From Pseudomonas yamanorum (GTDB taxonomy: Bacteria; Pseudomonadota; Gammaproteobacteria; Pseudomonadales; Pseudomonadaceae), in assembly GCF_900105735.1 (NCBI RefSeq), contig NZ_LT629793.1:1612001-1676000 (forward strand): a stretch of 64,000 bases of DNA. The letters run 5' to 3'. Positions 26,611 to 36,013 of this stretch are shown piece by piece. A model generated the notes under the pieces. The model was not told the DNA's origin, ran no database searches, and saw nothing but the letters and a program-made list of their open reading frames with translations. Position numbers and translations under genes: made by a program. The first letter of the stretch is position 1. Every line of letters starts with the position of its first letter.

Positions 26611-27822
26611 ATGAAATCAAGCTTCTGGAAATCCGGCCACACCCCAACCCTGTTCGCCGCGTTCCTGTATTTCGACCTGAGTTTCATGGTCTGGTACCTG
26701 TTAGGCCCACTGGCGGTGCAAATCGCCGCCGACCTGCACCTCACCACCCAACAACGCGGCCTGGTGGTCGCCACGCCGATCCTCGCCGGCGCAGTGCTGC
26801 GCTTCCTGATGGGCATGCTCGCCGACAAGCTCTCCCCCAAGACCGCCGGCCTGATTGGCCAGGTGATCGTCATCTGCGCCCTCTTCGGCGCCTGGAAACT
26901 GGGGATTCACAGCTACGAACAAGCCCTGCTGCTGGGCATGTTCCTCGGCATGGCCGGCGCCTCGTTCGCCGTCGCGCTGCCCCTGGCGTCCCAGTGGTAC
27001 CCCGCCGAGCATCAGGGCAAGGCCATGGGCATCGCCGGCGCCGGCAACTCCGGTACGGTGTTCGCAGCCTTGTTGGCCCCCGTACTGGCCGCCGCGTTCG
27101 GCTGGAGCAATGTGTTCGGCTTTGCGCTGATCCCACTGATCCTGACCCTGATCGTCTTCGCCTGGCTCGCCCGCAATGCCCCACAACGGCCCAAAGCCAA
27201 GTCCATGGCCGACTACTTCAAGGCCCTGGGCGACCGCGACAGCTGGTGGTTCATGTTCTTCTACAGTGTGACCTTCGGCGGTTTTATCGGCCTGGCCAGC
27301 GCCCTGCCCGGCTACTTCAACGACCAATACGGCTTGAGCCCGGTCACAGCCGGTTACTACACCGCCGCCTGTGTGTTCGGCGGTAGCCTGATGCGGCCTT
27401 TGGGCGGCGCCCTGGCCGACCGTTTCGGCGGGATTCGCACCCTGCTCGGCATGTACGGCGTGGCCGCGATCTGTATCGCGGCGGTGGGTTTCAACCTGCC
27501 AAGTTCCTACGCCGCCCTGGCGCTTTTCGTCTGCACCATGCTCGGTTTGGGTGCGGGTAACGGCGCCGTGTTCCAGCTGGTGCCCCAGCGTTTTCATCGG
27601 GAGATTGGTGTGATGACCGGCCTGATCGGCATGGCCGGCGGCATCGGCGGTTTCGCCCTGGCGGCGGGCATGGGTGCAATCAAGCAAAGCACCGGCAGCT
27701 ATCAGTTGGCGCTGTGGTTGTTCGCCAGCCTGGGTGTGTTGGCCTGGTTCGGCCTGTATGGCGTCAAGCGTCGCTGGAGAACCACGTGGGGCTCGGCAGC
27801 GGTGACGGCTGCCCGGGTCTGA
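26611..27822 (+). CDS. nasA: Nitrate/nitrite transporter, NNP family (MFS)
   Basis: A 403-residue twelve-helix major-facilitator protein for nitrate uptake. Signature stretches: FMVWYLLGPLAVQIAADLHL near the start, the nitrate signature region GMAGASFAVALPLASQWYP, GIAGAGNSGTVFAALLAPVL, and the second-half signature LGLGAGNGAVFQLVPQRF. The ATG at 26611 has GAGGTG upstream; the frame extends back into leader RNA and is not coding there. The stop overlaps the start of the phosphatase-kinase gene by one base (TGATG). In several Pseudomonas genomes this transporter is called nasA. Confidence 0.94.
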   Translation: MKSSFWKSGHTPTLFAAFLYFDLSFMVWYLLGPLAVQIAADLHLTTQQRGLVVATPILAGAVLRFLMGMLADKLSPKTAGLIGQVIVICALFGAWKLGIHSYEQALLLGMFLGMAGASFAVALPLASQWYPAEHQGKAMGIAGAGNSGTVFAALLAPVLAAAFGWSNVFGFALIPLILTLIVFAWLARNAPQRPKAKSMADYFKALGDRDSWWFMFFYSVTFGGFIGLASALPGYFNDQYGLSPVTAGYYTAACVFGGSLMRPLGGALADRFGGIRTLLGMYGVAAICIAAVGFNLPSSYAALALFVCTMLGLGAGNGAVFQLVPQRFHREIGVMTGLIGMAGGIGGFALAAGMGAIKQSTGSYQLALWLFASLGVLAWFGLYGVKRRWRTTWGSAAVTAARV

Positions 27823-29492
27823 TGAGCCTGCAACTAAGCTTCGCCCAGGCCAGCGCCACCGGCCCTCGGCAGGAAAACCAGGACGCCTTGCGCCTGGTCA
27901 CGCCGGCCCCGGAGCTGGCCGCCAGCAAAGGCTACCTGTGCGCCATCGCCGACGGCGTCAGCCAATGCGCCGATGGCGGACTGGCTGCTCGTTCGACCTT
28001 GCAGGCCCTGGCCCTGGACTACTACGCCACGCCGCAAACCTGGGGTGTGGCCCAGGCCCTGGAACGCTTGCTGGTGGCACAGAATCGCTGGCTGCAAGCC
28101 AACGGTGGTGGCCAACCGTTGCTGACCACCCTGAGCGCTCTGGTGTTTCGCGGCCAGCGTTTCACCCTGGCCCATGTGGGTGATTGCCGGGTGTATCGCT
28201 GGCTCGATGGCGAGTTGCAGCGCCTCAGCGAAGAACACGTGTGGGAGCAACCGGGCATGCAGCATGTGCTCAAGCGCGCCATGGGCCTGGATCAGCATCT
28301 GGTACTGGATTTCCTCGACGGCGAGTTGCGGGCAGGAGAATGTTTTCTACTGCTCAGCGACGGCGTATGGGCAACCCTGGATGACAACCGCATCAGCGCA
28401 ATCCTGCGGGAACAGTCGGACCTGAACCTCGCGGTCAACACCTTGGTCAGCACCGCGCATCTGGCGGGCAGCCAGGACAATGCCAGCGCCTTGCTGGTGC
28501 GCGTCGACCAGCTCGGCGCTGCCACCCTGGGTGATGCACTGGTGCAGTTGCAGCAATGGCCGCTGCCGCCGCCCCTGAAAGTCGGGCAGCGCTTCGAAGG
28601 CTGGCAGGTGGAAGCGCTGCTGGGACAAAGTCGCCAATCCCTGCTCTACCGGGTGCGCGATGCCCAGCAACAGGCGTGGCTGCTGAAGACCTTGCCGGTC
28701 AGTCATGACGATGACGTGTTCGCCGCCCAGGCATTGCTGTCGGAGGAATGGTTCCTGCGTCGGGTCGCCGGCCGTGCGTTTCCTGAAGTCCATCCGGCCA
28801 GTGGTCGCCAGCATTTGTACTACGTGATGCGTGAATACGCCGGGCAAACCCTGGCCGAATTGTTCAAGCACCAGGGCCCATTGCCCTTGGCGCAGTGGCA
28901 GTCCCTGGCCGAGCGCCTGTTGCGTGCCATCGGGATGCTGCACCGCCGACAAATCCTGCACCGTGACATCAAGCCGGAAAACCTGCTGCTGGGGGAAGAC
29001 GGCGAATTGCGCGTGCTGGACTTCGGCCTGGCCTACTGCCCCGGGCTTTCCGAGGATCGCGCGCACCTGCTGCCTGGCACGCCGAGCTTTATCGCCCCGG
29101 AAGCCTTCAACGGCGAACGCCCTACCCCGCAACAGGATTTGTATAGCGTCGGGGTGACCTTGTATTACCTGCTCACCGGGCATTATCCCTACGGCGAAAT
29201 CGAAGCTTTCCAGCGCCCCAGATTCACTACGCCGGTCAGCGCCAGCCGTTACCGCCCCGACCTGCCCGACTGGCTGCAACAAAGTCTGGAGCGCGCAGTC
29301 GCCGCGCAACCCGAGCAACGTTATGAAACCGCCGAGGAATGGTTGCTGGTATTAGAGCAGGCGGACCGCCGTGAGTTGAGCATTCGGCCAAAACCGCTGC
29401 TGGAACGCGAACCGCTGAAGGTCTGGCAGACGTTGGCCGTGCTGTCGCTGCTGATCAATCTGGTGCTGTTGTACTGGCTGCTGCACCACTAA
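27822..29492 (+). CDS. Bifunctional PP2C-type phosphatase and serine/threonine kinase, membrane-anchored
   Basis: A 556-residue fusion. Residues about 1-235 are a PP2C phosphatase with metal-site motifs RQENQDALR, AIADGVSQCADGG, LSDGVWATLDD and GSQDNASALLVR. Residues about 260-520 are a Hanks-type kinase with the lysine in AWLLKTLPV, HRDIKPENLLLG near 380, LDFGLAY and GTPSFIAPEAF. A single membrane helix ends the protein (TLAVLSLLINLVLLYWLL). All catalytic residues are present in both halves. Its gene is coupled to the transporter and precedes nirB. The same arrangement is conserved in P. aeruginosa. Its substrate in nitrate assimilation is not known to me. Confidence 0.9.
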   Translation: MSLQLSFAQASATGPRQENQDALRLVTPAPELAASKGYLCAIADGVSQCADGGLAARSTLQALALDYYATPQTWGVAQALERLLVAQNRWLQANGGGQPLLTTLSALVFRGQRFTLAHVGDCRVYRWLDGELQRLSEEHVWEQPGMQHVLKRAMGLDQHLVLDFLDGELRAGECFLLLSDGVWATLDDNRISAILREQSDLNLAVNTLVSTAHLAGSQDNASALLVRVDQLGAATLGDALVQLQQWPLPPPLKVGQRFEGWQVEALLGQSRQSLLYRVRDAQQQAWLLKTLPVSHDDDVFAAQALLSEEWFLRRVAGRAFPEVHPASGRQHLYYVMREYAGQTLAELFKHQGPLPLAQWQSLAERLLRAIGMLHRRQILHRDIKPENLLLGEDGELRVLDFGLAYCPGLSEDRAHLLPGTPSFIAPEAFNGERPTPQQDLYSVGVTLYYLLTGHYPYGEIEAFQRPRFTTPVSASRYRPDLPDWLQQSLERAVAAQPEQRYETAEEWLLVLEQADRRELSIRPKPLLEREPLKVWQTLAVLSLLINLVLLYWLLHH

Positions 29493-29550
29493 GAGGCGAA
29501 ATATCTCGAGACATCGGCGCCAGACCGAACAAACCCGGCCAAACCGCCAC

Positions 29551-29567
29551 TTGGCACAACCACTGCA
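29551..29567 (+). promoter_or_regulatory. Sigma-54 promoter of nirB
   Basis: TTGGCACAACCACTGCA: GG and GC ten bases apart, with the consensus TTGGCAC at -24. About 30 bases before the first leader hairpin. Confidence 0.82.
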
Positions 29568-29598
29568 TTAACTTTTCCATCAACACACATATAGCCGC

Positions 29599-29687
29599 AC
29601 CTTCAACGTCGAAGGTCGAGCTTCCCGAGAGAACGGGACCAGGACAAAGGCGTCCTCGCTACTTACCTAGCGGGGACGCCTTTTTTT
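29599..29687 (+). promoter_or_regulatory. ANTAR-type antitermination leader of nirB
   Basis: P1: ACCTTC/GAAGGT with loop AACGTC (29605-29610). P2: TCCCG/CGGGA with loop AGAGAA (29628-29633). Both loops have A1 and G4. A very strong terminator follows: thirteen base pairs from GGCGTCC (29649) through CGCTA, loop CTTACC, then TAGCG to GGACGCC (29680), ending in seven T. Unlike the other two leaders, P2 does not overlap the terminator stem here. Confidence 0.82.
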
Positions 29688-29724
29688 GTTGCGCACGATT
29701 TGTCGAGCCACTGCGGAGAACGAC

Positions 29725-32178
29725 ATGAAGAAACTCAAACTGGTGATGATCGGCAACGGCATGGCCGGGGTTCGCACCCTTGAAGAATTGCTCAAGCTGA
29801 GCAGCGACCTGTACGACATCACTGTCTTCGGCGCCGAGCCCCACACCAATTACAACCGCATCCTGCTCTCGCCAGTGCTGGCCGGTGAGCAGACCTTCGA
29901 AGAGATCGTGCTCAACGATTTGAGCTGGTACCTCGATAACAACATCAAGTTGCTGCTCAACCGCAAAGTGGTGCAGATCGACCGGGTCAAACGCAAAGTC
30001 ATCGCCGAAGACGGCAGCGAGGCCGAGTACGATCGCCTGCTGATCGCCACCGGCTCCACGCCGTTTATCCTGCCGATCCCCGGCAATACGTTGCAGGGTG
30101 TGATCGGCTACCGCGACATCGCCGACACCCAAGCCATGATCAACACCGCCAAGACCCACAAGCACGCAGTGGTGATCGGCGGCGGGCTGCTGGGGCTGGA
30201 GGCGGCCAACGGCCTGATGCTGCGCGGTATGCACGTGACCGTGGTGCACATCGGCGAGTGGCTGTTGGAGCGGCAACTGGACAAGACCAGCGGCCAGTTG
30301 CTGCAAACCGAACTGGAAAGCCGCGGCCTGGTGTTCCGCCTGCAGGAACAGACCCAGGCCTTGCATGATGCCGGCAACGGTCGCGTCGGCTCGGTGCAAT
30401 TCAAGAATGGCGATGTGATCCCCGCCGACCTGGTGGTGATGGCTGCGGGCATCCGCCCCAACACCGAACTCGCGGAAAAATCCGGCATCCCGTGCAACCG
30501 CGGGATTCTGGTCAACGACACCCTGCAAACCTACGACCCGCGCATCTATGCCATCGGCGAATGCGCCAGCCATCGCGGGATCGCCTATGGCCTGGTGGCA
30601 CCGCTGTTCGAGCAGGCCAAGGTCTGCGCCAACCACCTCGCTCAGTTGGGTTTCGCGCGATACCAGGGTTCGGTGACCTCCACCAAATTGAAAGTCACCG
30701 GCATCGACCTGTTCTCCGCCGGGGATTTCATGGGCGGCGAAGGCACGGAAACCATCACCCTTTCCGACCCGATTGGAGGCGTCTACAAGAAGCTGGTGAT
30801 CAAGGACGACATTCTCGTCGGCGCCTGCCTGTACGGCGACACCGCTGACGGCGGTTGGTATTTCCGGCAGATTCGTGAGAACCACGCCATTGGCGAGATT
30901 CGTGATCACCTTATGTTCGGCGAAAACGCCATTGGCGATGTAGGCCACCAGGGCCAGGACAAGGCGATGAGCATGGCCGACAGCGCTGAAGTCTGCGGCT
31001 GCAACGGCGTGTGCAAGGGCACTATCGTCAAGGCTATTCAGGAACATGGGCTGTTCAGCGTCGACGACGTGAAGAAGCACACCAAGGCCGCCAGCTCCTG
31101 CGGCTCTTGCGCCGGTTTGGTGGAACAGATCCTGATCAACACCGTGGGCGGCGCTGCCGACGTCAAACCGAAAAGCGAAAAAGCCATCTGCGGCTGCAGC
31201 GACCTCAACCACGGGCAAATCCGCCAGGCCATCCGCGACCAGCACCTGCTGACCATCGCCAGCACCATGAGCTACCTGAACTGGCGCACCCCGAACGGCT
31301 GCGCCACCTGCCGCCCGGCACTCAACTATTACCTGATTTCCACTTGGCCCGGCGAGGCGAAAGACGACCCGCAATCGCGCCTGATCAACGAGCGGGCCCA
31401 CGCCAATATTCAGAAAGATGGCACCTACTCGGTAGTCCCGAGGATGTGGGGCGGTGTGACCAATCCGTCAGAACTGCGGCGCATCGCCGATGTGGCCGAC
31501 AAGTACAACGTGCCGATGGTCAAGGTCACCGGCGGGCAGCGCATCGATTTGCTGGGCATCAAGAAGCAGGACTTGCCCGGCGTATGGAAGGATCTCGACA
31601 TGCCGTCCGGCCATGCCTACGGCAAATCCATTCGCACCGTGAAGACCTGCGTCGGCAGCGAGTTCTGCCGCTTTGGTACACAGAACTCCACACAGTTGGG
31701 GATCGAGCTGGAACATGACCTGTTCAATATGTGGTCGCCCCACAAGGTGAAACTGGCAGTGTCCGGCTGTCCGCGCAACTGCTCGGAAGCGGGGATCAAG
31801 GACGTGGGAATTATCGGCGTCGACTCCGGCTGGGAGATGTACATCGGCGGTAACGGCGGGATCAAGACCGAAGTGGCCGAGTTCTTCGTGAAGCTGAAAA
31901 CCGCCGAAGAAGTGCGCGAATACAACGGCGCTTTCCTACAGCTCTACCGGGAAGAAGCCTTCTACCTGGAGCGCACCGTGCACTACCTGCAACGGGTGGG
32001 TATGGAGCACATCAAGAAGGCCGTACTGGAAGACCCGGCGCGGCGTCAGGCGCTTAACGAACGCCTGCAATTCTCCCTGTCGTTCGAACAAGACCCGTGG
32101 AAAGAACGCCTGGAACAGCCACTGCTGAAAAAGGAATTCGACACCATCCCCGTCAAACTGCTGGAGGTGCCGGCATGA
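29725..32178 (+). CDS. nirB: Assimilatory nitrite reductase (NAD(P)H), large subunit
   Basis: Reduces nitrite to ammonium with six electrons. The 817 residues include an FAD/NAD(P) module (GNGMAGVRTLEELLK at the start, VIGGGLLGLEAANGLMLRG near 150). Two BFD-type [2Fe-2S] segments follow (CGCNGVCKGTIVKAI and SCGSCAGL; then CGCSDLNHGQIRQAI and NGCATCRPAL), then the siroheme/[4Fe-4S] domain with CVGSEFCRFG near 643 and SGCPRNCSEAGIKDVG near 680. The ATG at 29725 follows CGGAGAACG. NirD overlaps by four bases. A second BFD-like segment is common in pseudomonad NirB. Confidence 0.96.
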   Translation: MKKLKLVMIGNGMAGVRTLEELLKLSSDLYDITVFGAEPHTNYNRILLSPVLAGEQTFEEIVLNDLSWYLDNNIKLLLNRKVVQIDRVKRKVIAEDGSEAEYDRLLIATGSTPFILPIPGNTLQGVIGYRDIADTQAMINTAKTHKHAVVIGGGLLGLEAANGLMLRGMHVTVVHIGEWLLERQLDKTSGQLLQTELESRGLVFRLQEQTQALHDAGNGRVGSVQFKNGDVIPADLVVMAAGIRPNTELAEKSGIPCNRGILVNDTLQTYDPRIYAIGECASHRGIAYGLVAPLFEQAKVCANHLAQLGFARYQGSVTSTKLKVTGIDLFSAGDFMGGEGTETITLSDPIGGVYKKLVIKDDILVGACLYGDTADGGWYFRQIRENHAIGEIRDHLMFGENAIGDVGHQGQDKAMSMADSAEVCGCNGVCKGTIVKAIQEHGLFSVDDVKKHTKAASSCGSCAGLVEQILINTVGGAADVKPKSEKAICGCSDLNHGQIRQAIRDQHLLTIASTMSYLNWRTPNGCATCRPALNYYLISTWPGEAKDDPQSRLINERAHANIQKDGTYSVVPRMWGGVTNPSELRRIADVADKYNVPMVKVTGGQRIDLLGIKKQDLPGVWKDLDMPSGHAYGKSIRTVKTCVGSEFCRFGTQNSTQLGIELEHDLFNMWSPHKVKLAVSGCPRNCSEAGIKDVGIIGVDSGWEMYIGGNGGIKTEVAEFFVKLKTAEEVREYNGAFLQLYREEAFYLERTVHYLQRVGMEHIKKAVLEDPARRQALNERLQFSLSFEQDPWKERLEQPLLKKEFDTIPVKLLEVPA

Positions 32179-32492
32179 ACTGGCTGGATATCTGCGCCCT
32201 CGAAGAGATCAACGCCCTGGGTTCGCGCATCATCACCGGGCCCAAAGGCGACATCGCGATTTTTCGTACCAGTGACGACGAAGTTTTCGCCCTCGACGAC
32301 CGCTGCCCCCACAAGGGCGGCCCACTGTCCCAGGGTTTGATCTACGGCAAGCGCGTCGCCTGCCCGCTGCATAATTGGCAGATCGACCTGGAATCCGGTG
32401 AAGCCCAGGCACCGGACGTCGGCTGCGCCCATCACCACCCGGCCCGCGTGGAAAACGGCCGGGTGATGCTGGCGCTGCGGGACGCCGGTTGA
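32175..32492 (+). CDS. nirD: Nitrite reductase small subunit (Rieske-type)
   Basis: A 105-residue Rieske-fold subunit of assimilatory nitrite reductase. The cluster-binding motifs CPHKGGPLSQG and CPLHNWQIDLESG are intact. Starts at the ATG overlapping the nirB stop (ATGA) and ends with a TGATG overlap with the nitrate reductase gene, so all three are translationally linked. Confidence 0.95.
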   Translation: MNWLDICALEEINALGSRIITGPKGDIAIFRTSDDEVFALDDRCPHKGGPLSQGLIYGKRVACPLHNWQIDLESGEAQAPDVGCAHHHPARVENGRVMLALRDAG

Positions 32493-35200
32493 TGAACCGC
32501 CAGACCACCGCGTCCACCTGCTGCTACTGCGGGGTCGGTTGCGGCGTGCTGATCGAACATGATGGCTCGCAAATTCTCGGTGTCAGTGGCGATTCGAGCC
32601 ATCCGGCCAACTTCGGAAAATTGTGCAGCAAGGGTTCCAGCCTGCACCTCACCGGGGACCTTACGGCCCGTGCGTTGTACCCGGAACTGCGACTCGGCAA
32701 GGGCCTGGCCCGTATCCGCACGGACTGGGACACCGCCCTGGAGCACGCGGCCAATGTGTTCGCCGAAACCATCGCCGAACACGGGCCGGACAGCGTGGCG
32801 TTCTATATCTCCGGGCAATTGCTGACCGAGGATTACTACAGCTTCAACAAGCTGGCGCGGGCGCTGGTGGGCACCAACAACATCGACAGCAACTCGCGGC
32901 TATGCATGTCGTCAGCAGTGGTTGGCTACAAGCGCAGCCTGGGGGCCGATGCGCCACCCTGCAGTTATGAGGACCTGGAGTCGAGCGACTGCGTGATGAT
33001 CGTCGGCAGTAACATGGCCTACGCGCATCCGGTGTTGTTCCGGCGCCTGGAGGAAGCCAAGGCCCGTCGGCCACAGATGAAGGTGGTGGTGATTGACCCC
33101 CGGCGCACCGATACCTGCGACTTGGCTGACCTGCATTTGGCGATTCTGCCGGGTACGGATGTCGCGCTGTTCCATGGGATCTTGCACCTGTTGTTGTGGG
33201 AGGACTGGATCGATCGCGACTTTATCCAGGCCCATACCGACGGCCTGGTGGAGCTCAAACGCCTGGTACACGACTACACACCGCAAATGGTGACGCAGCT
33301 GTGCGGGATCAGTGTCGAGCAACTGCGCCAGTGCGCGGAATGGGTCGGCACCTCGGGGAGCTTCCTGTCGTTGTGGTGCATGGGGTTGAACCAGTCCACC
33401 GCAGGCAGCGCAAAGAACAGTGCACTGATTAACCTGCATTTGGCGACCGGCACCATCGGCCGTCCCGGCTGTGGACCTTTCTCCCTGACGGGTCAGCCGA
33501 ATGCCATGGGCGGTCGGGAAACCGGCAGTTTGTCGAATTTGCTGCCAGGCCATCGTGAGGCAGCCAACCCTGAACATCGGGCAGAAGTGGCCGCGTATTG
33601 GGGTGTTGACCAACTGCCGGCCAACACCGGACTGACCGCTATCGAATTGTTTGAGCAAATACAGGCCGGCAAGATCAAGGCCCTTTGGATCGCCTGCACC
33701 AATCCCGCCCAATCCCTGCCCGACCAGAACACTGTGCGTCAGGCCCTGGAGGCGTGTCCGTTCGTGGTGCTACAGGAAGCCTTTCGTACAACCGAGACAG
33801 CGCGTTTCGCCGACCTGTTGTTGCCCGCAGCGAGCTGGGGCGAGAAAGAAGGCACGGTCACCAACTCTGAACGGCGCATTTCCCACGTCCGGCAGGCCAT
33901 CGTCCCACCAGGAGAGGCGCGGCCGGACTGGGCAATCACTGTGGATTTTGCCCAGCGCCTGGAGCGACGTCTTTGTCCCGGAAAACCGGGTCTTTTTGCC
34001 TTTGAGCAACCGGCGCAGATCTTTGATGAATACAAACTGCTGACCCGTGGGCGTGACTTGGACCTGTCGGGTATCAGTCACGCCCTGCTGGACCGGATGG
34101 GCCCGCAGCAATGGCCATTCCCGGCCGATGCGATGAGCGGAACACCACGGCTGTACACCGACGGAATTTTCCCTACGGAGACTGGCCGGGCGCACTTTGT
34201 TGCTGACCCTTATCGCGCCGCCAAAGAGCAGCGTGACGCGCGCTTCCCTCTGACCCTGATCACCGGACGCCTGCGGGACCAATGGCATGGGATGAGCCGT
34301 ACCGGCACCGCGGCGCAGTTGTTCGGGCATGTCAGTGAAGCGTTGCTCAGCCTGCACCCGGACGAGCTGCGCCGGCATCGCTTGAAGGAAGGCGACCTGA
34401 TCAGCCTGAAAAGTCGGCGCGGCAGCGTGATTGTCGCCGTCGGCAGTGATGACAGCGTGCGTCCCGGCCAGGCGTTCCTGCCGATGCACTGGGGCGACCG
34501 CTTTCTCAAAGGCGGCGTGAATGCACTTACCCAGCCGGCGTTCGATCCGCTGTCCAAGCAGCCGGAACTCAAACATAGCGGTGTGCGCCTGGAGGCGGTG
34601 CAACTGCCCTGGCACTTGTTTGCGCTGATCGAAGGCGATGTGCAGCAACACTTTGAAGCGTTGCGACCGCTGTGTGAGGGCTTTGCCTACGTCAGCCTGA
34701 GCCTGACCGGGCGCGAGCGGCCTGCCCTGCTGATTCGTGGGGCGCATCACGAGGCGCCTGCACTTGAGCTGCTCAAGCAGATTGACCAGTTGCTGGGCCT
34801 GAATGACGGCCCGGTGATGGCCTACGACGACCCGCGGCGCTCCATTGGCAAGCGGGTAAAAATTGAAAAGGGCCGGATCACCGCGATCCGCCTGGCCGGC
34901 GAAACCCTGGCTCGCCACTGGTTGCAAAACCTGTGGCTGGAAGGCCGCACCGATGACCAGTTGCGACGCTGGCTGCTGGCGCCACTGAGTGCGCCACCGG
35001 GGGGCGGTTCCACCAGCCACAAGACGTTGTGCAACTGCAAGAACGTCAGCGAAAGCGCGGTCGGCGCCGGCATTGCCCGGGGCCTGGACCTGAATGGGCT
35101 GAAGCAGGAACTGGGTTGCGGCACGCAATGCGGCTCCTGCGTGCCGGAAATCAAACGGCTATTGGCGAGCGGCACGCAGCCAATCGCGATCACAGTGTGA
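32492..35200 (+). CDS. Assimilatory nitrate reductase, molybdopterin catalytic subunit
   Basis: A 902-residue bis-MGD enzyme reducing nitrate to nitrite in the cytoplasm. An N-terminal [4Fe-4S] site (CCYCGVGCGVLIEHD ... KLCSKGSSL) precedes the molybdopterin oxidoreductase core (SNSRLCMSSAVVGYK, ASWGEKEGTVTNSERRI) and the dinucleotide-binding domain (LITGRLRDQWHGMSRTG). The C terminus adds a BFD-like [2Fe-2S] domain (CNCKNVSESAVGAGI, CGTQCGSCVPEIKRLL), as in NasA/NasC forms that take electrons from a separate partner. The ATG at 32492 overlaps the nirD stop. Gene names differ between species (nasA, nasC), so no symbol is given. Confidence 0.94.
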   Translation: MNRQTTASTCCYCGVGCGVLIEHDGSQILGVSGDSSHPANFGKLCSKGSSLHLTGDLTARALYPELRLGKGLARIRTDWDTALEHAANVFAETIAEHGPDSVAFYISGQLLTEDYYSFNKLARALVGTNNIDSNSRLCMSSAVVGYKRSLGADAPPCSYEDLESSDCVMIVGSNMAYAHPVLFRRLEEAKARRPQMKVVVIDPRRTDTCDLADLHLAILPGTDVALFHGILHLLLWEDWIDRDFIQAHTDGLVELKRLVHDYTPQMVTQLCGISVEQLRQCAEWVGTSGSFLSLWCMGLNQSTAGSAKNSALINLHLATGTIGRPGCGPFSLTGQPNAMGGRETGSLSNLLPGHREAANPEHRAEVAAYWGVDQLPANTGLTAIELFEQIQAGKIKALWIACTNPAQSLPDQNTVRQALEACPFVVLQEAFRTTETARFADLLLPAASWGEKEGTVTNSERRISHVRQAIVPPGEARPDWAITVDFAQRLERRLCPGKPGLFAFEQPAQIFDEYKLLTRGRDLDLSGISHALLDRMGPQQWPFPADAMSGTPRLYTDGIFPTETGRAHFVADPYRAAKEQRDARFPLTLITGRLRDQWHGMSRTGTAAQLFGHVSEALLSLHPDELRRHRLKEGDLISLKSRRGSVIVAVGSDDSVRPGQAFLPMHWGDRFLKGGVNALTQPAFDPLSKQPELKHSGVRLEAVQLPWHLFALIEGDVQQHFEALRPLCEGFAYVSLSLTGRERPALLIRGAHHEAPALELLKQIDQLLGLNDGPVMAYDDPRRSIGKRVKIEKGRITAIRLAGETLARHWLQNLWLEGRTDDQLRRWLLAPLSAPPGGGSTSHKTLCNCKNVSESAVGAGIARGLDLNGLKQELGCGTQCGSCVPEIKRLLASGTQPIAITV

Positions 35201-35209
35201 GGGAAGCAT

Positions 35210-35953
35210 ATGAGCGCAAAAGTCTGGCTGGTGGGCGCAGGTCCCGGCGATCCGGAGCTGCTGACACTCAAGGCAGTGAGAGCCCTGCGGGAGGCCGATG
35301 TGGTGCTGATCGATGACCTGGTCAACCCGGCGCTACTGGAGCATTGCCCCACTGCACGGCTGATCACCGTGGGTAAGCGCGGCGGCTGTCGTTCCACGCC
35401 GCAGGCGTTTATCCATCGCCTGATGTTGCGCTATGCCCGACAAGGCAAATGCGTGGTGCGGCTCAAGGGTGGCGATCCGTGCATTTTCGGTCGCGGCGGC
35501 GAAGAGGCGGCGTGGCTCAGGCAGCAAGGGGTGACCGTGGAGTTGGTCAACGGCATTACGGCGGGACTGGCCGGGGCAACGAACTGTGATATCCCACTGA
35601 CGTTGCGGGGTGTCAGCCGAGGCGTCACGCTGGTTACGGCCCACACTCAGGACGACAGCAGCCTCAATTGGCGGGCACTTGCCGAGGGCGGCACGACGCT
35701 GGTGATCTATATGGGCGTGGCGAAGCTGGGGGAGATTCGCCAGCAGTTGCTGGAAGGTGGCATGAGCGATGACATGCCCGTGGCGATGATTGAAAACGCC
35801 TCGTTGCCACATCAGCGTGAGTGCCGCAGCAGTCTTTCCCGGATGCAGGAAGATGCGCACGAATTTGCGCTCAAGAGCCCGGCGATCCTGGTGATTGGCA
35901 GGGTTGCCCAGGCGACACAGGCGGTTGAGGCCCTGGCCAGCGCCACCGCCTGA
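35210..35953 (+). CDS. cobA: Uroporphyrinogen-III C-methyltransferase
   Basis: Adds two methyl groups to uroporphyrinogen III to make precorrin-2, the precursor of siroheme for NirB and of cobalamin. The 247 residues show the SUMT signatures WLVGAGPGDPELLTLKA at the start, the VRLKGGDPCIFGRGGEEA motif, and VELVNGITAGLAGATNCDIP. It is the single-domain form, not the CysG fusion. Starts nine bases after the nitrate reductase stop, with GAGGGAAGC as ribosome site, so its expression is tied to nitrate use. A strong terminator follows. Confidence 0.95.
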   Translation: MSAKVWLVGAGPGDPELLTLKAVRALREADVVLIDDLVNPALLEHCPTARLITVGKRGGCRSTPQAFIHRLMLRYARQGKCVVRLKGGDPCIFGRGGEEAAWLRQQGVTVELVNGITAGLAGATNCDIPLTLRGVSRGVTLVTAHTQDDSSLNWRALAEGGTTLVIYMGVAKLGEIRQQLLEGGMSDDMPVAMIENASLPHQRECRSSLSRMQEDAHEFALKSPAILVIGRVAQATQAVEALASATA

Positions 35954-35968
35954 GGTAAATTACAGGCG

Positions 35969-36000
35969 AAAAAAAGCCCGGCCTAAGCCGGGCTTTTTTC
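35969..36000. terminator. Bidirectional terminator between cobA and oprF
   Basis: AAAAAAAGCCCGGC-ctaa-GCCGGGCTTTTTT: the AGCCCGGC stem with flanking A and T tracts. Serves both cobA and the converging oprF. Confidence 0.92.
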
Positions 36001-36013
36001 TACAACTCAGTAA

